A DNA stretch of 64,000 bases from JALHUB01 sp050010555 (GCA_050010555.1 JBEKKV010000004.1:17137-81136); one strand, 5' to 3'. Numbered from the stretch's first letter, positions 22,601 to 30,812 are shown. Made by a program: numbers and translations. Notes: generated by a model from the letters alone, not told the origin.

Positions 22601-23374
22601 TTGGAGCGTGACACTATCGACGAGCAAAGCCTACGACAGCTACTCGAGTCCGTATCGAAAGGGACGACGGACATAGAAGGCGCGCTGGAGAGGCTGCGCC
22701 ACCTTCCATATGAGGACATCGGCTTCGCCAAGCTGGACCACCATCGCGCCCTCCGCGACAGCCTGCCGGAGGTCGTGCTGGGCCAGGGGAAGACGGCGGA
22801 GCAGGTGGTGACGATCGCGGAGCGCCTCGCCGAGCGGGCCGGACGCCTGCTGGTGACGCGAATCGACCGCGACGTATTCGATCAAATCGTGAAAAAAGTC
22901 CCCGACGCCGTCTACCACGACATCGCACGGGCGGCGACGGTGGACCGCCATCCGACTGAGGCGCTGCCGGGCGTCTGCCTCGTCTGCGGCGGTACGGCGG
23001 ACCTGCCGGTGGCGGAGGAGGCGGCGGTCACGGCGACGCTTATGGGCAGCGGCGTCGAGCGCGTTTACGACGTGGGTGTCGCCGGGCTGCATCGTCTTCT
23101 CGACCATCTTCCGATGCTGCGCGAGGCCCGCGTGCTCGTCGTCGTCGCCGGTATGGAGGGCGCCCTTCCCAGCGTCGTCTCCGGCCTCGTCGCGATGCCG
23201 GTCATCGGCGTGCCGACGTCCGTGGGCTATGGCGCCAGCTTCCAGGGGGTCGCGCCCCTGCTGACGATGCTGAACAGTTGCGCGCCGGGCGTCGCCGTCG
23301 TCAACATCGACAACGGCTTTGGCGCCGGCTACCTGGCGGCCGTCATTAACCGGCTCGCCCACGCCCAGGGCTGA
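22601..23374 (+). CDS. larB: LarB, nickel-pincer nucleotide cofactor biosynthesis (pyridinium carboxylase/hydrolase)
   Basis: The 257-aa protein starts with TTG. It has the LarB N-terminal helical part (LRQLLESVSKGTTDIEGALERLR ... GFAKLDHHRALR) and a C-terminal PurE-like domain: TADLPVAEEAAVTATLMG, VYDVGVAGLHRLLDHL, VVVAGMEGALPSVVSGL, PVIGVPTSVGYG and NIDNGFGAGYLA. LarB carboxylates nicotinic acid adenine dinucleotide at C5, the first step to the nickel-pincer cofactor of LarA-type racemases. larC follows after 17 nt. Neither larE nor larA lies in this window, so the pathway must be completed elsewhere. Confidence 0.92.
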   Translation: MERDTIDEQSLRQLLESVSKGTTDIEGALERLRHLPYEDIGFAKLDHHRALRDSLPEVVLGQGKTAEQVVTIAERLAERAGRLLVTRIDRDVFDQIVKKVPDAVYHDIARAATVDRHPTEALPGVCLVCGGTADLPVAEEAAVTATLMGSGVERVYDVGVAGLHRLLDHLPMLREARVLVVVAGMEGALPSVVSGLVAMPVIGVPTSVGYGASFQGVAPLLTMLNSCAPGVAVVNIDNGFGAGYLAAVINRLAHAQG

Positions 23375-23391
23375 GCGCGAAGGAGCCGAAT

Positions 23392-24585
23392 CTGACGCGC
23401 ATCGCTTATCTCGACTGCTTCTCCGGCATCAGCGGCGACATGCTGCTCGGCGCCGTCGTCGACGCCGGTCTGCCGCTGGCGACGCTACAGGCGGAGCTGG
23501 CGAAGCTGAACGTCTCCGGCTACCGGCTGACGGCGGAACGGACGCAGCGCGCCGAGCTTGCGGCCACGAAGGTGACGGTCGAGCTTGCGCCGGACGCGCC
23601 GTCCCTTCCACGGCTCCGCGACGCGCTGGCCGTCATCGAAGGCAGCAGCCTGCCGACCGCCGACAGGGAGAAGGCATCGGCCGTTGTCCGTCGCCTCGCC
23701 GAGGCGGAGGCGCGCGTCCACGGCGTCGAAGTCGACTCCGTCGTCCTGCACGAGTTGGGCTCTGTCGACACGCTGATCGACGTCATTGGAGCGGTGGCAG
23801 GCCTACGTCTCCTGGGCGCCGAGCAGGTCTTCGCGTCTCCACTGCCCGCCGGCCGCGGCGAGGTGCGAGGCGCACACGGAGCGCTGCCGGTCCCGGCGCC
23901 TGCGACGCTGGAGCTCCTCGCGACGGCGAATGCGCCCATCTCCGACGCCGACGAGCCGGGGGAACTCGTGACGCCGACGGGCGCGGCCATCGTCGCTACG
24001 CTGGCGAGCTTCCAGCGACCGGCGATGACGCTCCAACGAGTCGGCTACGGCGCCGGCAGCCGCAACACGGCTGGTCGGCCCAATGTTCTCCGTCTCTGGC
24101 TGGGCGAGCCGTTGCCGGACACAGGCAACGCCATCCTCCTCATTGAGACGAACATAGACGACATGAGCGCGGAGCTGCTGGGCTTCGTGCAGGAGCGTCT
24201 GTTCGCGGCGGGCGCGGCGGACGTGTGGTTCACGCCCATCCAGATGAAGAAGAACCGTCCGGCAATCAAGCTTTCACTGCTTTGCAGCGTCGAGCGGGAA
24301 GAGGGAGTCACGCGCATCCTGCTGGAGGAGACGTCGACGCTGGGCGTGCGGGTGCAGGAGGTGCGCCGTCACGAGGCGCAGCGCGAGACATTCGATTTCG
24401 AGTCGAGCCTTGGCCCGGCGGCTGTGAAGGTCAAGCGGCTGCCCGGACGCAAGCCGCAGGTCTCGCCGGAGTACGAAGCGTGCCGTCGCCTGGCGCTGGC
24501 GCACGGGATGCCGCTGGCGGAGGTCTACCGCATCGTCGAATCGGAAGCGCTTGCGCAGCTCGATGCAGGCGCGGCGGGGCGATAG
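23392..24585 (+). CDS. larC: LarC, nickel insertion enzyme of the nickel-pincer cofactor
   Basis: The 397-aa protein carries the LarC signature DCFSGISGDMLLGAVVDAG at its N-terminus, the His-containing VVLHELGSVDTLIDVIGA, ASPLPAGRGEVRGAHGALPVPAP, TPTGAAIVATL, and the C-terminal nickel/CTP domain with NIDDMSAELLGFVQERLFAAGAADVWFTP and MKKNRPAIKLSLL. To include the conserved N-terminus the start must be the CTG at 23392, behind AAGGAG; the first ATG (23440) would cut off the family's hallmark motif. Unlike Lactiplantibacillus larC, the gene is one uninterrupted frame with no programmed frameshift. Confidence 0.92.
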   Translation: MTRIAYLDCFSGISGDMLLGAVVDAGLPLATLQAELAKLNVSGYRLTAERTQRAELAATKVTVELAPDAPSLPRLRDALAVIEGSSLPTADREKASAVVRRLAEAEARVHGVEVDSVVLHELGSVDTLIDVIGAVAGLRLLGAEQVFASPLPAGRGEVRGAHGALPVPAPATLELLATANAPISDADEPGELVTPTGAAIVATLASFQRPAMTLQRVGYGAGSRNTAGRPNVLRLWLGEPLPDTGNAILLIETNIDDMSAELLGFVQERLFAAGAADVWFTPIQMKKNRPAIKLSLLCSVEREEGVTRILLEETSTLGVRVQEVRRHEAQRETFDFESSLGPAAVKVKRLPGRKPQVSPEYEACRRLALAHGMPLAEVYRIVESEALAQLDAGAAGR

Positions 24586-24603
24586 CGCGGGGGTTCGTGC
24601 CAC

Positions 24604-25104
24604 CTACTGCGAGGCGGCCCAGAGTGTGAGCGACGCGGTCCCGTCGTCGTTATTCGCCAGAATGATCCAGGCAGCCGTCTTGCCGCCGTCCTTCGTCCAG
24701 GCCGCCGACAAAAGCGTTGGGTCGTCGAAGTCGCCGCCAGTGGGATGAACCTCAGTCCAACCGCTCATCTCCTCCTTGTACCAGGCGAAGACCACCAGGG
24801 CGTTATCGTTCGTGTCATACATCGTGCTGGCGGCCGTTCCGTAGACCGTCCCGCTTCCATCCGTCCCGATTACCGGGATCGCCGCGTCGGCGCCGGACCA
24901 CTGGTTGCGGGTGACTTCCGTGGCCCCCGGATAGACCGGCACATCGTTCAGGGACATGCTCGCGGCGTTATCCTTCGGCGTTGCCGTCGCCTGAGAAAGA
25001 GGCGTCGCCGATTCGCTTGCCTTCTCGCTCCCACCGCAGGCGGCGAGAGACGCAGCGGCTAGGGCCAGGAGGGCAAGAAAGGCAAGACTCCAGAACCTTC
25101 GCAC
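24604..25104 (-). CDS. Lipoprotein of unknown function (paralog 1)
   Basis: The 166-aa product starts with GTG behind AAGGAG and has a lipoprotein signal (MRRFWSLAFLALLALAAASLAACGGS) with the lipobox LAAC. After a Ser/Thr/Pro spacer, the mature part begins LNDVPVYPGATEV and includes VVFAWYKEEMSGW and AAWTKDGGKTAAWI. The next gene upstream encodes a clear paralog. The PVYPGA and FxWYKxxMSGW motifs recur in small lipoproteins of unknown role; no catalytic residues are evident. Confidence 0.75.
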   Translation of the reverse strand: MRRFWSLAFLALLALAAASLAACGGSEKASESATPLSQATATPKDNAASMSLNDVPVYPGATEVTRNQWSGADAAIPVIGTDGSGTVYGTAASTMYDTNDNALVVFAWYKEEMSGWTEVHPTGGDFDDPTLLSAAWTKDGGKTAAWIILANNDDGTASLTLWAASQ

Positions 25105-25211
25105 GAATCGTCTCCTTGCGCGCGCCGGCAGCGTCGATGTCGCCGCATTATCGTCGGAATCCTGGAGGCCGTCAATTAGAGGGGACGATTAGGTGAATGC
25201 CCGACGGCCGG

Positions 25212-25245
25212 ACGGGGCTGCGGTGGCCGCGAAGCCCAGCCCCGT
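25212..25245 (-). terminator. Hairpin between the two lipoprotein genes
   Basis: ACGGGGCTG (25212-25220) pairs with CAGCCCCGT (25237-25245), a perfect 9-bp stem, downstream of the second lipoprotein gene. There is no T run, so termination strength is uncertain. Confidence 0.45.
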
Positions 25246-25364
25246 TCCTTGAGGTCAGGAAGCGCTCGCTACGATATAGACCTCTGAAGAGGAGCGGGCA
25301 ACGCAATCCCAAGGGCGCGCTGCCCGCGCAGATAGCCAACTAGAGCCCAGGCTTGGGGGCGATG

Positions 25365-25901
25365 CTACTTAGAGCCGACCCAGATACTAAGCGAAGTCGT
25401 ACCGCCGCTTGCCCCGACGGTTATCCAGGCAGCCTCGTTGCCGTTGTCCTTCGACCAGGCTGCAAAGGCACCGGTGTCGCTCCCGGTGCCGCCGCTGAAC
25501 GATCCTTCGTCTTTCCAGCCGCTCATGTTGCTCTTGTACCAGTCGAAGACCTGCTGCGGGCCATCGTTCGTCTGGTAAATAGCGTAAGCGACGTTCGTGT
25601 AGTCTGCCGCGTTCAAATCGGAGCCAATAGCCGGTATTGACGCCGAGGAGCCGGAGTACTCGCCGCTGCTGAGCTTCGTGGCCCCGGGGTAGACAGGTAC
25701 GTCGCTCAGGGAGCCGCCACCCGTGCCGCCGCTACTGGTCGACGCCGGCGCGCTTGTCGCACTGGTTGACGGCGTCGATGCCGTTTGCGCCGGCTTAGCT
25801 GTTGCAGTCGGCGACGAGCTACTGCTGCCGCCGCAAGCGACGAAAGTCCCGCTGGCAACGATTGCCAGCACCATCAACAGGCAAATCCATGACCTCTTCA
25901 C
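25365..25901 (-). CDS. Lipoprotein of unknown function (paralog 2)
   Basis: The 178-aa product starts with GTG at 25899-25901, set by a perfect AGGAGG four to five nt upstream; the frame before it adds only non-signal sequence. It has a lipoprotein signal (VKRSWICLLMVLAIVASG, lipobox TFVAC), a Thr/Ser/Ala-rich spacer and a mature domain parallel to paralog 1: LSDVPVYPGATKL, VFDWYKSNMSGWKDE, AAWSKDNGNEAAWI. The two genes are in tandem, same strand, and look like a duplication. Function is unknown. Confidence 0.75.
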   Translation of the reverse strand: MKRSWICLLMVLAIVASGTFVACGGSSSSSPTATAKPAQTASTPSTSATSAPASTSSGGTGGGSLSDVPVYPGATKLSSGEYSGSSASIPAIGSDLNAADYTNVAYAIYQTNDGPQQVFDWYKSNMSGWKDEGSFSGGTGSDTGAFAAWSKDNGNEAAWITVGASGGTTSLSIWVGSK

Positions 25902-26009
25902 CAGACACCTCCTTGTGTGCAGACCGTATAGCAAACTTAGCCTATTATCCCGCGAAAACGCCGGGCCCGTCAATTTGAGAGCGGGTTGAAGGACTGGCTG
26001 CGCGCTGAG

Positions 26010-26753
26010 CTACGCCGTCGAGAAGCCCAGGCCCTGCTCCTTCAGGCTGAGATACCGCCCCTGCCCTATCACGACGTGGTCGAGCACCTCGATATCCAGC
26101 AGCTTGCCCGCCTCCACCGCCTGCTTGGTCATGGCGATGTCGTCATTTGAGGGCGTCGGGTCGCCGGAGGGATGATTGTGGACGAGGACGACCGCCGGGC
26201 AGTTCTGACGGATCGCCTCCCGGAACACTTCCGCTATCCGGATGAGCGACGTGTTGACGCTGCCGCGGTACACCTCCGGCACACCGAGCACCTGGTTGCG
26301 CTGGTTGAGCAGTACAATGCGCAGGTGCTCTTGCTCCAGAAGGCCCATCTCGCTGAGCAACAGGTTGGCTATGTCTTCCGGCGAGCGCACCACTGCCCGC
26401 TCCTCGGGCTGCGTCGAAGAGAGGCGGCGGCCCAGCTCCAGTGCCGCTTTCAGTTGCGCCGCCTTCGCCTCGCCGAGGCCGTGCTCGTTGCACAGCTCGC
26501 CGAAGCTCACCCGCGCCAGCCCGACGAGCCCCCGATGGGACGACAGCAGCCGCGAGGCCATCGCCAGCACGCTTTCCTTGTGCGCGCCGGTGCGCAGGAT
26601 TATCGCCAGGAGCTCGGCGTTGGAGAGGGCGCTGGCGCCGAAGTCGCGCAGGCGCTCGCGGGGGCGCTCCGACGACGGCAGGTCCCTGATGAGCGTGTAG
26701 TATTCGGCTTTGCGCGGCGTCCCCGCCGACGAGAACGGCTCCTGCTCCTCCAA
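26010..26753 (-). CDS. radC: RadC/JAB (MPN+) domain protein
   Basis: The protein (247 aa from the chosen TTG) has the RadC layout: IRDLPSSERPRERLRDFGASALSNAELLAIILRTG (HhH-like part), LSEMGLLEQEHLRIVLLNQRNQVL, and the JAB metal site LVHNHPSGDPTPSNDD. The JAB motif is complete (HxHPSGD...SxxD). I chose TTG at 26753 because GGAGG lies 5 nt upstream; the open frame extends further to 26840 with Arg-rich sequence unlike RadC. Despite its name, RadC has no proven repair role; it is common beside mobile or stress genes. Confidence 0.9.
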   Translation of the reverse strand: MEEQEPFSSAGTPRKAEYYTLIRDLPSSERPRERLRDFGASALSNAELLAIILRTGAHKESVLAMASRLLSSHRGLVGLARVSFGELCNEHGLGEAKAAQLKAALELGRRLSSTQPEERAVVRSPEDIANLLLSEMGLLEQEHLRIVLLNQRNQVLGVPEVYRGSVNTSLIRIAEVFREAIRQNCPAVVLVHNHPSGDPTPSNDDIAMTKQAVEAGKLLDIEVLDHVVIGQGRYLSLKEQGLGFSTA

Positions 26754-26866
26754 CCTTACCCTCCAGGACTCGCTTCTACGCCATCGAGGAGATCGGCGTA
26801 CACGCTGCGGCGGCCGGACCAGGCGGCGTCCGGCGAGCAAAGGCCCTCTTTCAAGAGATTCCCTGC

Positions 26867-27406
26867 CTACTGGGGAAGGTTCAGTATCTGTCCGGGCTGA
26901 AGAATCGGGTTCGACGGGTCGAGGCCGTTATGGGTGGCTATCTGCCACATGAAGTCGTTGATGCCCATGCCGGTCGGCAGGTAGCGGGTCGCGATGTCGA
27001 CGAGGGTGTCGCCGGGCTGCACCGTGTAAGCGATTACGCCGCCGGCCGTAGGCGTCGCCGCCGGCGAGGCGTTCGGCGATGCGTTGGGCGACGGGTTCGG
27101 CGATGCGTTGGGGGTCGGCGTGGGTCCGCCCGTCGGCGTGCGGACGATGGCGGTCGTGGCCGTCGGCTGGACGATGTTGAAGGTGGACTGGCTTGCTTCT
27201 TGCGGCGGCTTGAGGAGCAGGTAGAGGGCGACAACGGTCCCCAGGAGCAGCGCCAGCAGAGTGCCGCGATAGAGCAGGAAGGAGGGGAGCGCCCCAGCCG
27301 GCTTGAGGCAGCGCTCGCACAGCTCGTCCCCGTGCTCGTCACAGTAGAGCCTACCGCAGCGTCGGCATTCGCGCGTCGCATCCTTGTCGCAGCTAAAGCA
27401 CCTCAT
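26867..27406 (-). CDS. Zinc-ribbon/B-box, membrane-anchored LysM protein
   Basis: The 179-aa protein begins with a B-box-like zinc motif (CFSCDKDATRECRRCGRLYC plus CDEHGDELCERC, eight Cys and a His). A single membrane span follows (LLYRGTLLALLLGTVVALYLLL), then a long Pro/Asn/Ser/Thr linker with SPNASPN repeats, and a C-terminal LysM domain (YTVQPGDTLVDIATRYL ... LQPGQILNLPQ). LysM binds peptidoglycan or related glycans outside, while the zinc domain is cytosolic. It lies 70 nt after rplL but is probably functionally separate. Confidence 0.85.
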   Translation of the reverse strand: MRCFSCDKDATRECRRCGRLYCDEHGDELCERCLKPAGALPSFLLYRGTLLALLLGTVVALYLLLKPPQEASQSTFNIVQPTATTAIVRTPTGGPTPTPNASPNPSPNASPNASPAATPTAGGVIAYTVQPGDTLVDIATRYLPTGMGINDFMWQIATHNGLDPSNPILQPGQILNLPQ

Positions 27407-27446
27407 GCAACGGAGAATATAGCAGCTTTCCCGCTCTTTCGCTAGA

Positions 27447-27482
27447 CGCTAGCGTTATTTTCGCTGAAGAAAATGGCTAGCG
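27447..27482 (-). terminator. Hairpin overlapping the rplL stop codon
   Basis: On the minus strand CGCTAGC (27476-27482) pairs with GCTAGCG (27447-27453), and ATTTTC with GAAAAT inside. The rplL stop codon lies in the 5' arm. No T run follows, so it may be an RNA-processing or stability element at the end of the ribosomal-protein operon. Confidence 0.5.
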
Positions 27483-27905
27483 AAGCTCGACGGTGGCGCC
27501 AGCGTCCTTCAGCTTGTTGACCGCGACCTCTGCCTCTTCCTTGCTCACGCCCTCTTTGACGTTCGTCGGCGCGCTCTCGACGAGGTCTTTCGCCTCCTTG
27601 AGTCCAAGGGTCGTCACCTCGCGGACTGCCTTGATGACGTTGATCTTGTTGGCGCCCATGTCCTTGAGGACGACCGTGAACTCCGTCTGCTCCTCGGCTT
27701 CCTCCGCAGGGGCGGCGGCAGGCGCGGGCCCGGCGGCGGCCATCGGCGCAGCGGCCATGGCGACCGGCGCGGCGGCAACGACGCCGAACTCCTCCTCGAT
27801 GCGCTTGTTCAGGTCGCGCAGCTCAAGGATGGTCATCTCCTTGATCAGGTCGAATGCCTGGTCTACGCGGTCGCCGTCTTTCTTGGCTGTCTTTGCTACT
27901 GGCAT
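27477..27905 (-). CDS. rplL: 50S ribosomal protein L7/L12
   Basis: The 142-aa protein has the L7/L12 N-terminal dimerisation helices (VDQAFDLIKEMTILELRDLNKRIEEEFGV), an Ala/Pro/Met hinge (APVAMAAAPMAAAGPAPAAAP) and the C-terminal factor-binding domain (TEFTVVLKDMGANKINVIKAVREVTTLGLKEAKDLVE). It is about 20 residues longer than typical because of a basic N-terminal extension (MPVAKTAKKDGDR) and a long hinge. It forms the ribosomal stalk with L10, encoded just upstream. Confidence 0.97.
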   Translation of the reverse strand: MPVAKTAKKDGDRVDQAFDLIKEMTILELRDLNKRIEEEFGVVAAAPVAMAAAPMAAAGPAPAAAPAEEAEEQTEFTVVLKDMGANKINVIKAVREVTTLGLKEAKDLVESAPTNVKEGVSKEEAEVAVNKLKDAGATVELR

Positions 27906-27950
27906 CTGAATCTCCCTTCGAAGCGATTACCGTTTGGATGAAATGGGTTG

Positions 27951-28508
27951 TCAGGCCTCCAACTGCTGCGCCCGCGCATCGAGGAGGCCCTGGAATTGCC
28001 GCAGGCTGGAGTTCAAGAGCTGTGGCGTCGGCTGGACAAGCGCGCCGGCCAGCAACTGCGCCAGCCGCCACACGGGCGACCGCAGCGCTCCGGCGACCTG
28101 GCCGGCGAGGACGGGGCGCGGCGGCAGCGTCGAAAGCTCGCCGAGCTCCTTGGCCGTCAGCAAGCGGCCCTCGACGAAGGCTCGACGCGGCGCGAAGGCG
28201 TTTTTCGCCGACTGCACGTACTCGGTGACCGCCTTCGCCACCTCAACGGCGTCGCCGTAGCCGATCATGACCGCCGTTGGGCCCTCGCCGAGCTCGCCTA
28301 TCTCCGGCTTTTCAGCGGCGGCGGCGGCAAGTCGAAGCAGGGTGTTCTTCGTGACCTGCACTTCGACGCCTTTGGCCCGCATCTGGCGTCGCAGCGTGGT
28401 CATTTCCGCGACCCGCAGCCCCTGATAGGCGGCGCCGATGGCGATGGTTGCGCGCGTAAGCCGCTCCGTCAGCTCTTCGACGATTCGTAACTTCTTTGGT
28501 GCCGGCAT
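27951..28508 (-). CDS. rplJ: 50S ribosomal protein L10
   Basis: The 185-aa protein starts MPAPKKLRIVEELTERLTRATIAIGAAYQGL, with VAEMTTLRRQMRAKGVEVQVTKNTLLRLAA typical of L10. I start it at the ATG at 28506-28508, behind GGGAGG; the frame upstream runs through the L10 leader RNA. It has a long, Gln/Leu-rich C-terminal tail that offers binding sites for L7/L12 dimers. The gene is preceded by an L10-binding leader with an attenuator, so it is likely feedback-regulated. Confidence 0.97.
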   Translation of the reverse strand: MPAPKKLRIVEELTERLTRATIAIGAAYQGLRVAEMTTLRRQMRAKGVEVQVTKNTLLRLAAAAAEKPEIGELGEGPTAVMIGYGDAVEVAKAVTEYVQSAKNAFAPRRAFVEGRLLTAKELGELSTLPPRPVLAGQVAGALRSPVWRLAQLLAGALVQPTPQLLNSSLRQFQGLLDARAQQLEA

Positions 28509-28527
28509 GTTTCCCTCCCGGGCAACG

Positions 28528-28557
28528 AAAAGGCCCTTGCCGTCACAGACAAGAGCC
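28528..28557 (-). terminator. Attenuator hairpin of the rplJL leader
   Basis: On the minus strand GGCTCTTG (28550-28557) pairs with CAAGGGCC (28532-28539; one G-U) and is followed by TTTT. It lies between the L10-binding motif and the rplJ ribosome site, where transcription attenuation of rplJL takes place in other bacteria. Confidence 0.7.
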
Positions 28558-28665
28558 GAGCACATCGGGCGCCTACCAGCGGGATTTCGCCCGACCGTCA
28601 TGCTTCGCCTCGGCGGGCTGCTTTAATCCGCTTTCAGGCGGAACCCGCTGTCTGTGGCGTATTGC
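28558..28665 (-). ncRNA. Ribosomal protein L10 leader RNA
   Basis: On the minus strand the leader contains CCACAGACAGCGGG, a variable hairpin, then AAAGCAGCCCGCCGAGG. This is the conserved L10(L12)-binding kink-turn and stem of L10 leaders (CCAxAGACAGCAGG ... CCUGCCGAGG). It sits in the 208-nt gap between rplA and rplJ. Free L10-L12 complex is expected to bind here and shut off rplJL. Confidence 0.75.
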
Positions 28666-28716
28666 TTAGTCTATGTTCAATCGGCCGCGCGGACAACACG
28701 TCCGCGTCAGGCGATG

Positions 28717-29433
28717 CTACGACGTGGTGAGAGCGAGCGTCGAGTTAAGCTCCAGCTTGATCCCCGGCCCCATCGTCGTTGCAAGAGTAATGCTGCGGAT
28801 GAACTGGCCCTTGGCGCCGGCCGGCCGCGCCTTCACCAGCGTCTCGACTATCGACGCCAGGTTCTCCAGCAGCTTCTGCTCCTCGAAGCCGATCTTGCCG
28901 ATGGGGACGTGGATGATGGCGCTTCGGTCCAGCCGGTATTCGACCTTTCCCTGACGGGCATCCTGCACCGCCCGCGCCACGTCCTGCGCTTCGACGACGG
29001 TGCCGGAGCGCGGGTTGGGCATGAGGCCGCGCGGCCCGAGGACTCGACCCAGGCGTCCCACCTTGCCCATCATCTCCCGCTGGGCGAGGGCAACGTCGAA
29101 GTCTGTCCAGCCGCCTTCGACCTTCTTTATCAGCTCGTCCGCGCCGACGTAGTCGGCACCCGCCTCCTGCGCCTGCTTCTCCGCTTCGCCCTCCGCGAAC
29201 ACCAGCACGCGGACGGTTTTGCCCAGACCGTGCGGCAGCAGCACGGAGCCGCGGATCTGCTGGTCGGCGTGGCGAACGTCCAGCCCGGTGCGAACGTGCA
29301 GCTCCACCGTCTCGTCGAAGCGGACGTGGGCTGCCTTCTTGGCGAGCGCTATCGCCTCCGCTGGCGCGTAAGTCGCCTCGCGGTCTACGAGCGTCAGCGC
29401 CTCCTGGTGCTTCTTGCCAACCTTCGTTACCAC
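28717..29433 (-). CDS. rplA: 50S ribosomal protein L1
   Basis: The 238-aa protein has L1 signatures: YAPAEAIALAKKAAHVRFDETVELHVRTGLDVRHADQQIRG, GRLGRVLGPRGLMPNPRSGTV and RAVQDARQGKVEYRLDRSAIIHVPIG. It starts with GTG overlapping the rplK stop by one base (TAGTG). L1 forms the mobile arm near the E site and often represses its own operon by binding its mRNA. Confidence 0.97.
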   Translation of the reverse strand: MVTKVGKKHQEALTLVDREATYAPAEAIALAKKAAHVRFDETVELHVRTGLDVRHADQQIRGSVLLPHGLGKTVRVLVFAEGEAEKQAQEAGADYVGADELIKKVEGGWTDFDVALAQREMMGKVGRLGRVLGPRGLMPNPRSGTVVEAQDVARAVQDARQGKVEYRLDRSAIIHVPIGKIGFEEQKLLENLASIVETLVKARPAGAKGQFIRSITLATTMGPGIKLELNSTLALTTS

Positions 29434-29855
29434 TATTTGACCTCTATTCCCATGCTGCGGGCCGTTCCCTCGACCATGCGCATCGCCGCCTCGACGTCCG
29501 TCGCGTTCAGGTCGCGGAGCTTGACTTGGGCAATCTCGCGGACCTTATCGCGAGAGAGCTCGCCGACCTTCTCGCGCTTCTGCGCCGCGCTGCCCTTGTT
29601 GAGGCCCGTCGCCTTCTTGAGCAACTCCGACACGGGCGGCGTCTTGAGCACATAGGTGAAGGAGCGGTCCTCGAAGACTGTGATTTCGACTGGAACGATC
29701 GTTCCCGGCTGCGAGGCCGTCTTCTCGTTATAGTCCTTGCAGAACGACATGATGTTGACGCCGTGCTGGCCCAGAGCCGGCCCGACGGGCGGTGCGGGAT
29801 TGGCCTTTCCGGCCTCAATCTGCAACTTGACGATTGCGCGGACTTTCTTTGCCAA
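29433..29855 (-). CDS. rplK: 50S ribosomal protein L11
   Basis: The 140-aa protein matches L11 fully: VRAIVKLQIEAGKANPAPPVGPALGQHGVNIMSFCKDYN and the C-terminal RNA-binding part GLNKGSAAQKREKVGELSRDKVREIAQ. It binds the GTPase-associated centre of 23S rRNA. One nt separates it from nusG. Confidence 0.98.
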   Translation of the reverse strand: MAKKVRAIVKLQIEAGKANPAPPVGPALGQHGVNIMSFCKDYNEKTASQPGTIVPVEITVFEDRSFTYVLKTPPVSELLKKATGLNKGSAAQKREKVGELSRDKVREIAQVKLRDLNATDVEAAMRMVEGTARSMGIEVK

Positions 29856-29856
29856 T

Positions 29857-30498
29857 TTACAGCCTCTCCACCTGGAGGAAATCGAGCTCTACCGGGGTCT
29901 CCCGGCCGAAGAAGGAGACCAGCACGCGGACGCGGCCCTTCTCCAGGTTTATCTCGTCGACCTGGCCGACGAAGTCCATGAACGGCCCGTCGATGACGCG
30001 AACGCTCTGGCCGATGGTGAAGCCGACCTTGACGCGCGGCTCCTCCGAGCGCATCTGGCGCACGATCTTGCGCACCTCGCTCGACTCCAGCGGCGTCGGC
30101 TTGACGCCCGAGCCGACGAAGCCGGTGACACCCGGCGTGTTCCGCACGACGAACCAGGCCCGGCTGGATTCCGGGTCATCGTCGCGCAACTCTATCATCT
30201 GTACCAGCACGTAGCCGGGAAACACCTTCTTCTCGACCGTGCGGCGCTGTCCGTCGCGGATCTCGATCTCGTCCTCCGTCGGCACGATCACCTGGAAGAC
30301 GAGCTCTTTCGCGTCCATGGACTCGATGCGGTGCTCCAGGTTCGCCTTCACCTTGTTCTCGTAACCCGAGTAGGTGTGGATGACGTACCAGGCACGGCCC
30401 TCGACCGGCGCGGCTATGTCTTCCTCGGCGGCCTGCGCTTCCGCCTGCGCTTCTTTCTTTTCTGCGTCTATTACTGCTGTCTTCTTTTTCCTCGGCAC
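29857..30498 (-). CDS. nusG: Transcription termination/antitermination factor NusG
   Basis: The 213-aa protein has the NGN domain (RAWYVIHTYSGYENKVKANLEHRIESM ... VFPGYVLVQM, VRNTPGVTGFVG) and a C-terminal KOW domain (GQSVRVIDGPFMDFVGQVDEI). An Ala/Glu-rich N-terminal extension of about 33 residues precedes the NGN domain. NusG binds RNA polymerase and couples it to the ribosome. Confidence 0.97.
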   Translation of the reverse strand: MPRKKKTAVIDAEKKEAQAEAQAAEEDIAAPVEGRAWYVIHTYSGYENKVKANLEHRIESMDAKELVFQVIVPTEDEIEIRDGQRRTVEKKVFPGYVLVQMIELRDDDPESSRAWFVVRNTPGVTGFVGSGVKPTPLESSEVRKIVRQMRSEEPRVKVGFTIGQSVRVIDGPFMDFVGQVDEINLEKGRVRVLVSFFGRETPVELDFLQVERL

Positions 30499-30509
30499 TT
30501 TAGTCCCCG

Positions 30510-30812
30510 TCAGCGTAATATCGTAGCATTCATGAACCAGTTGAACAGGACGTCGATTCCGCCGAGCAGCCCGCCGATGGCCGCGGACACGACGATGACG
30601 AGGATCGTGAGGTTCACGGTCTCGCGACGCGTCGGCCAGGTGACCTTGCGCAGCTCACTGATGATGTCATCGGCCCAGCGCGGAAGGAAGCGGCGCCAGC
30701 CCTTGCGGGTGCGCGTAGGCGCGCCGCCCTTCGGGGGCCCTGACGCTCGCAGCGAAGGCGCCTTTTTCGATGGCTTGCTAACGGCGGGATGCCGTCTAAG
30801 CGCACGACTCAT
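30510..30812 (-). CDS. secE: Preprotein translocase subunit SecE
   Basis: The 100-aa protein has a basic, Pro-rich N-terminal extension, the amphipathic helix DDIISELRKVTWPTRRE that is the SecE hallmark, and one membrane span (TILVIVVSAAIGGLLGGIDVLFNWF). SecE clamps the two halves of SecY. It lies in the classic secE-nusG-rplK order. Confidence 0.96.
   Translation of the reverse strand: MSRALRRHPAVSKPSKKAPSLRASGPPKGGAPTRTRKGWRRFLPRWADDIISELRKVTWPTRRETVNLTILVIVVSAAIGGLLGGIDVLFNWFMNATILR

Noticed and set aside
26754..26840. 29-residue N-terminal extension of RadC
   Set aside because: The sequence is Arg-rich, unlike RadC, and the ribosome site GGAGG points to the TTG at 26753.
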